The notes beneath the pieces are model-generated. The model was not told the DNA's origin. It searched no databases and saw only the letters and a list, made by a program, of their open reading frames with translations. Below are positions 61,597 through 64,000 of a DNA stretch of 64,000 nt, piece after piece (within the stretch, counting starts at the first letter, position 1; every line of letters starts with the position of its first letter). Source of the stretch: Tillus elongatus (taxonomy: Eukaryota; Arthropoda; Insecta; Coleoptera; Cleridae); contig OZ023265.1 of assembly GCA_964006375.1 (NCBI GenBank), positions 162,652,118 to 162,716,117 on the forward strand, written 5' to 3'. The position numbers were made by a program, and so were the translations under genes.

Positions 61597-62228
61597 AGAT
61601 GCGGCTTATTTACCTAGATATTTTTTCAACAGTTTTATTCAACATACACAAAAAGGTTCAGTCATTTATCAAGAGATATAGTAGACTATAGCTTTGTAGC
61701 TTTCAAGTTATTCAAGATATCTCAGGTCCTTATCGTTAGTAAAATTTATTTTCTACTTGGTCTTCTAAGAAGTAATTCTGCTGATACTTTTCTAAAACTT
61801 TTTTAATTTGGAAAATATTGATATAATTTATGAGCACTTATTTGAGGTTTGTTATGGCTCATCAGATATGAAGTTTGATGTTTGAAAAATAAGATATGGA
61901 TGTAGATTTAAACTTTACTCGTTGTAAGCAAATTATTGTATTAGGTGTATAACTAAAACGTTGACAAATGTAGTAATGATGAGAGTTTTTTATAATGTTT
62001 GTTTGTTTGTTAAAATAAAGAGCATATCTATATATGAGCTTTATTACTGTAATAAGGTACATCACGTATAAACAATATTTACAGTCGAACACAATAACAA
62101 GTAACGAAATTTAAATCGTTACTACTAAGCACTTAATACAGAAAATTTGAATGTGTAGATTAAAAATAAATACGCTTGATTATTCATTGGTTTTTTCTTT
62201 ATTTTATATACAATAATTACATTCTTTT

Positions 62229-62501
62229 TTACAATGGCAATAGCTTCTTTCTTAAATATAACTTAATTATTTTGTCTATTTTGGATCTAAGTAATTTTTT
62301 ATGAAAGCATTCACAAGTATCTGGGCCGCCCTTGGCATCGTCTTTGGACCAGACGCAACTTTCATAATGCATTCCGTGACATGTTATTCTCATCGGTTCA
62401 TCTTCGCAATTTCCCAACGCATTTTGAAGTCTATAAATTTGATTGCGATGATAATCTAACAACAAAGTGTCATATTTTTCCAGAAAATCTTGTATATCCA
62501 T
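62229..62501 (-). CDS. Hypothetical 90-residue protein, right-arm copy
   Basis: Exact mirror of 57177-57449 with identical translation, the same upstream acceptor-like sequence and the same AATAAA downstream. If real, the gene is present twice in divergent orientation about 5 kb apart. Confidence 0.5.
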   Translation of the reverse strand: MDIQDFLEKYDTLLLDYHRNQIYRLQNALGNCEDEPMRITCHGMHYESCVWSKDDAKGGPDTCECFHKKLLRSKIDKIIKLYLRKKLLPL

Positions 62502-63619
62502 CTTCTTGTAGCTAGGTAAACAGACACAAAATTAAAATGTGAAGGCTAAAAATAATTTCTATAACTACTATTGCGACCCAATACAGTGATCTAAAGTGAA
62601 CATGAAATAGTTAATAATAAATAAGTAATTATACATATGATTTATAACTTAAACCAATAAGGAGTTGTACCATGTGAATCAGGAAAACGCCTTCTCTTTG
62701 TAAATTGTAAAAATTTAAGGTTAAATCTGGTTATTATTTTCTTTAAAGTATAAAATTGACTGATTGTGCAATTTTTTTTTTTAGTTTAAGTGTATGCCTC
62801 TGACTTTGCATGAAACACTTAACAACTCTACATTCTGGCTCACATTGAATGCAACTAATATTTTTAATTTTAAGTTTACCTTCAACAAAACACCTTCAAC
62901 ATAAACAACATTGCCTTTTCTATTATTATAAACACATATAGTGTGTTTATTCAGATAATTTTAAAATCTGTTTGCTCTAATTCACGATATTCGGAAAGCC
63001 AGTGCTAATACTGTGAGAATTTTACACTAAATATATAAATATATCGTTTCCAAATTGATCAAAAAATTTTAAATGTTGTTGAAATTTTATTTTACATTAA
63101 AACGTGAATGTAATCTGAACATAATTTTAAAACAAATTTTAAACGAAAGTTATAACCATTGTGCATGTTAATAATTTTTCCTACACTCACCATTAAGCTA
63201 AGTAACATATCAACGTATTAGTTAGGACCAAAAACCGAAGACATAGTAGCTAGGAACAATTTTTGACTAGAAATTATTTAACTGTCACAGATTGAACTAG
63301 TACCATATAATACTTGCCTACCGAAATGACTGTTGTTATTGCTATTGTTAATTATTTGCGGAAACGGGTAGCATTAGGTACCAAAACTGTTATACGTCTT
63401 TTAGAGGGTTAGATGAAGAATTAAAAATACAGTGTCTCGTGTGAAAAAATATATTGGATACAAAAAAGTCTACTTTTAAGATATCATGTATATAAAAACA
63501 CATTTGCACTGAAAGCAGTTCTCAAACCAAAAACATTCTGCATTAAACTTTGCAGTATGTATATTCAAATATAAGAAAAAATACAGGTGTCTTATTTGAA
63601 AAATACATTTAATAGAAAA
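62502..63619. other. Right arm, no gene recognised
   Basis: Mirror of 56059-57176. A 71-codon frame at 63476-63691 (mirror 55987-56202) is the antisense of the exon-like unit and is not called. Confidence 0.4.
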
Positions 63620-64000
63620 ATTTCTACTGTTTTTTTCCAAGCCGAAAAAGAAATTGCAATCAGAAAGGCGTACAGAGGAAAACAAGTTCAAAAGAAACAG
63701 CTGATCAAACAGTTAGACAATTTTGAAATTAGTTAACTTGTAGTGTACATATGAATAAATATATTATATTTTTTATATTTTACCAATGTTTTTATTATTA
63801 ATAATACCTTGTCGCTCATTAAAAGAGAAGACTATTTTTTTTTTCCAAGCCGAAAAAGAAATTGCAATCAGAAAGGCGTACAGGGGAAAACAAGTTCAAA
63901 AGAAACAGCTGATCAATCAGTTAGACAATTTTGAAATTAGTTAACTTGTAGTGTACATATGAATAAATATATTATATTTTTTATATTTTACCAATGTTTT
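63620..64000 (+). repeat. Terminal-exon-like tandem repeat, right arm, truncated by window
   Basis: Two units seen: TTTTTTTCCAAGCCGAAAAA at about 63630 and 63838, each with the 34-codon open frame ending EIS-stop (near 63735 and 63942) and AATAAA. The mirror of the third unit (55560) would lie past 64000. Confidence 0.6.

Larger units (their letters stand above)
55678..64000. repeat. Giant near-perfect palindrome, cut by the window end
   Basis: Every ORF on the left has an exact mirror on the right: coordinates sum to 119678 outside the internal TAA tract and 119681 inside it. The 3-bp change is one triplet (58395-58420 versus 61261-61283). Arms of at least 4.1 kb are nearly identical. Differences read by eye: 56870/62808, 57529/62149, 59297/60384 and 59483/60198. 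The centre (59823-59858) is imperfect. The right arm runs off the window, so the true arm length is unknown. Confidence 0.97.

Overview
The window is AT-rich eukaryotic DNA, most likely from an arthropod and probably an insect. It holds an env-bearing Ty3/gypsy (errantivirus-type) element, R4/Dong-type, R1-type and jockey-type LINE remnants, Penelope-like element (PLE) remnants, tRNA-derived SINEs and very long TA, CA, TACA and TAA microsatellites. No rRNA, intact tRNA, CRISPR array or bacterial operon was seen. Almost everything recognisable is a mobile element or its debris. No complete host gene can be supported. Species cannot be named from the sequence alone. Most coordinates of repeat edges were read by eye and are approximate; edges given with target-site duplications are exact.

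Layout. 1-10.3 kb: copies of one dispersed family ('family A': terminal hairpin, central TA microsatellite, subterminal ~310-470 bp MITE 'C'), a 1.24 kb pure CA tract, a LINE 3' end, a SINE, a tandem repeat ('family D') and a PLE tail. 10.4-12.1 kb: an R4/Dong-like LINE remnant lying between two TAA microsatellites. 13.6-16.8 kb: a broken THAP-domain exon, a tRNA-derived SINE and a LINE 3' end that was later hit by another SINE. 17.5-25.7 kb: more family A, PLE pieces and tRNA-derived SINEs. 25.7-31.7 kb: jockey-type LINE remnant with a foldback/PLE insertion, a Tc1/mariner relic and a palindromic MITE ('family B', 8-bp target duplication). 31.8-33.4 kb: GC-rich higher-order tandem repeat.

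34.39-41.73 kb: a young, almost complete errantivirus-like retrotransposon (LTR-gag-pol-env-LTR) inserted in the TA tract of a family A copy. Gag and pol are linked by a -1 frameshift heptamer. Env appears to be made from a spliced message whose short leader exon supplies the signal peptide. Two lesions mark this copy as defective: a frameshift inside pol between RT and RNase H, and loss of 46 bp including the TATA box from the 5' LTR. The two LTRs otherwise look identical.

41.7-55.5 kb: family A with nested MITE B, an R1-like LINE relic, a long-TIR element, a head-to-tail row of Dong-like LINE relics separated by TAA tracts, and more family A. 55.68-64.0 kb: one arm and most of the other arm of a very long, almost perfect palindrome with its axis at 59840/59841. 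Its arms carry divergently oriented degraded PLE sequence (RT plus GIY-YIG), a 90-codon ORF and tandem copies of a terminal-exon-like unit. The palindrome runs past the end of the window.
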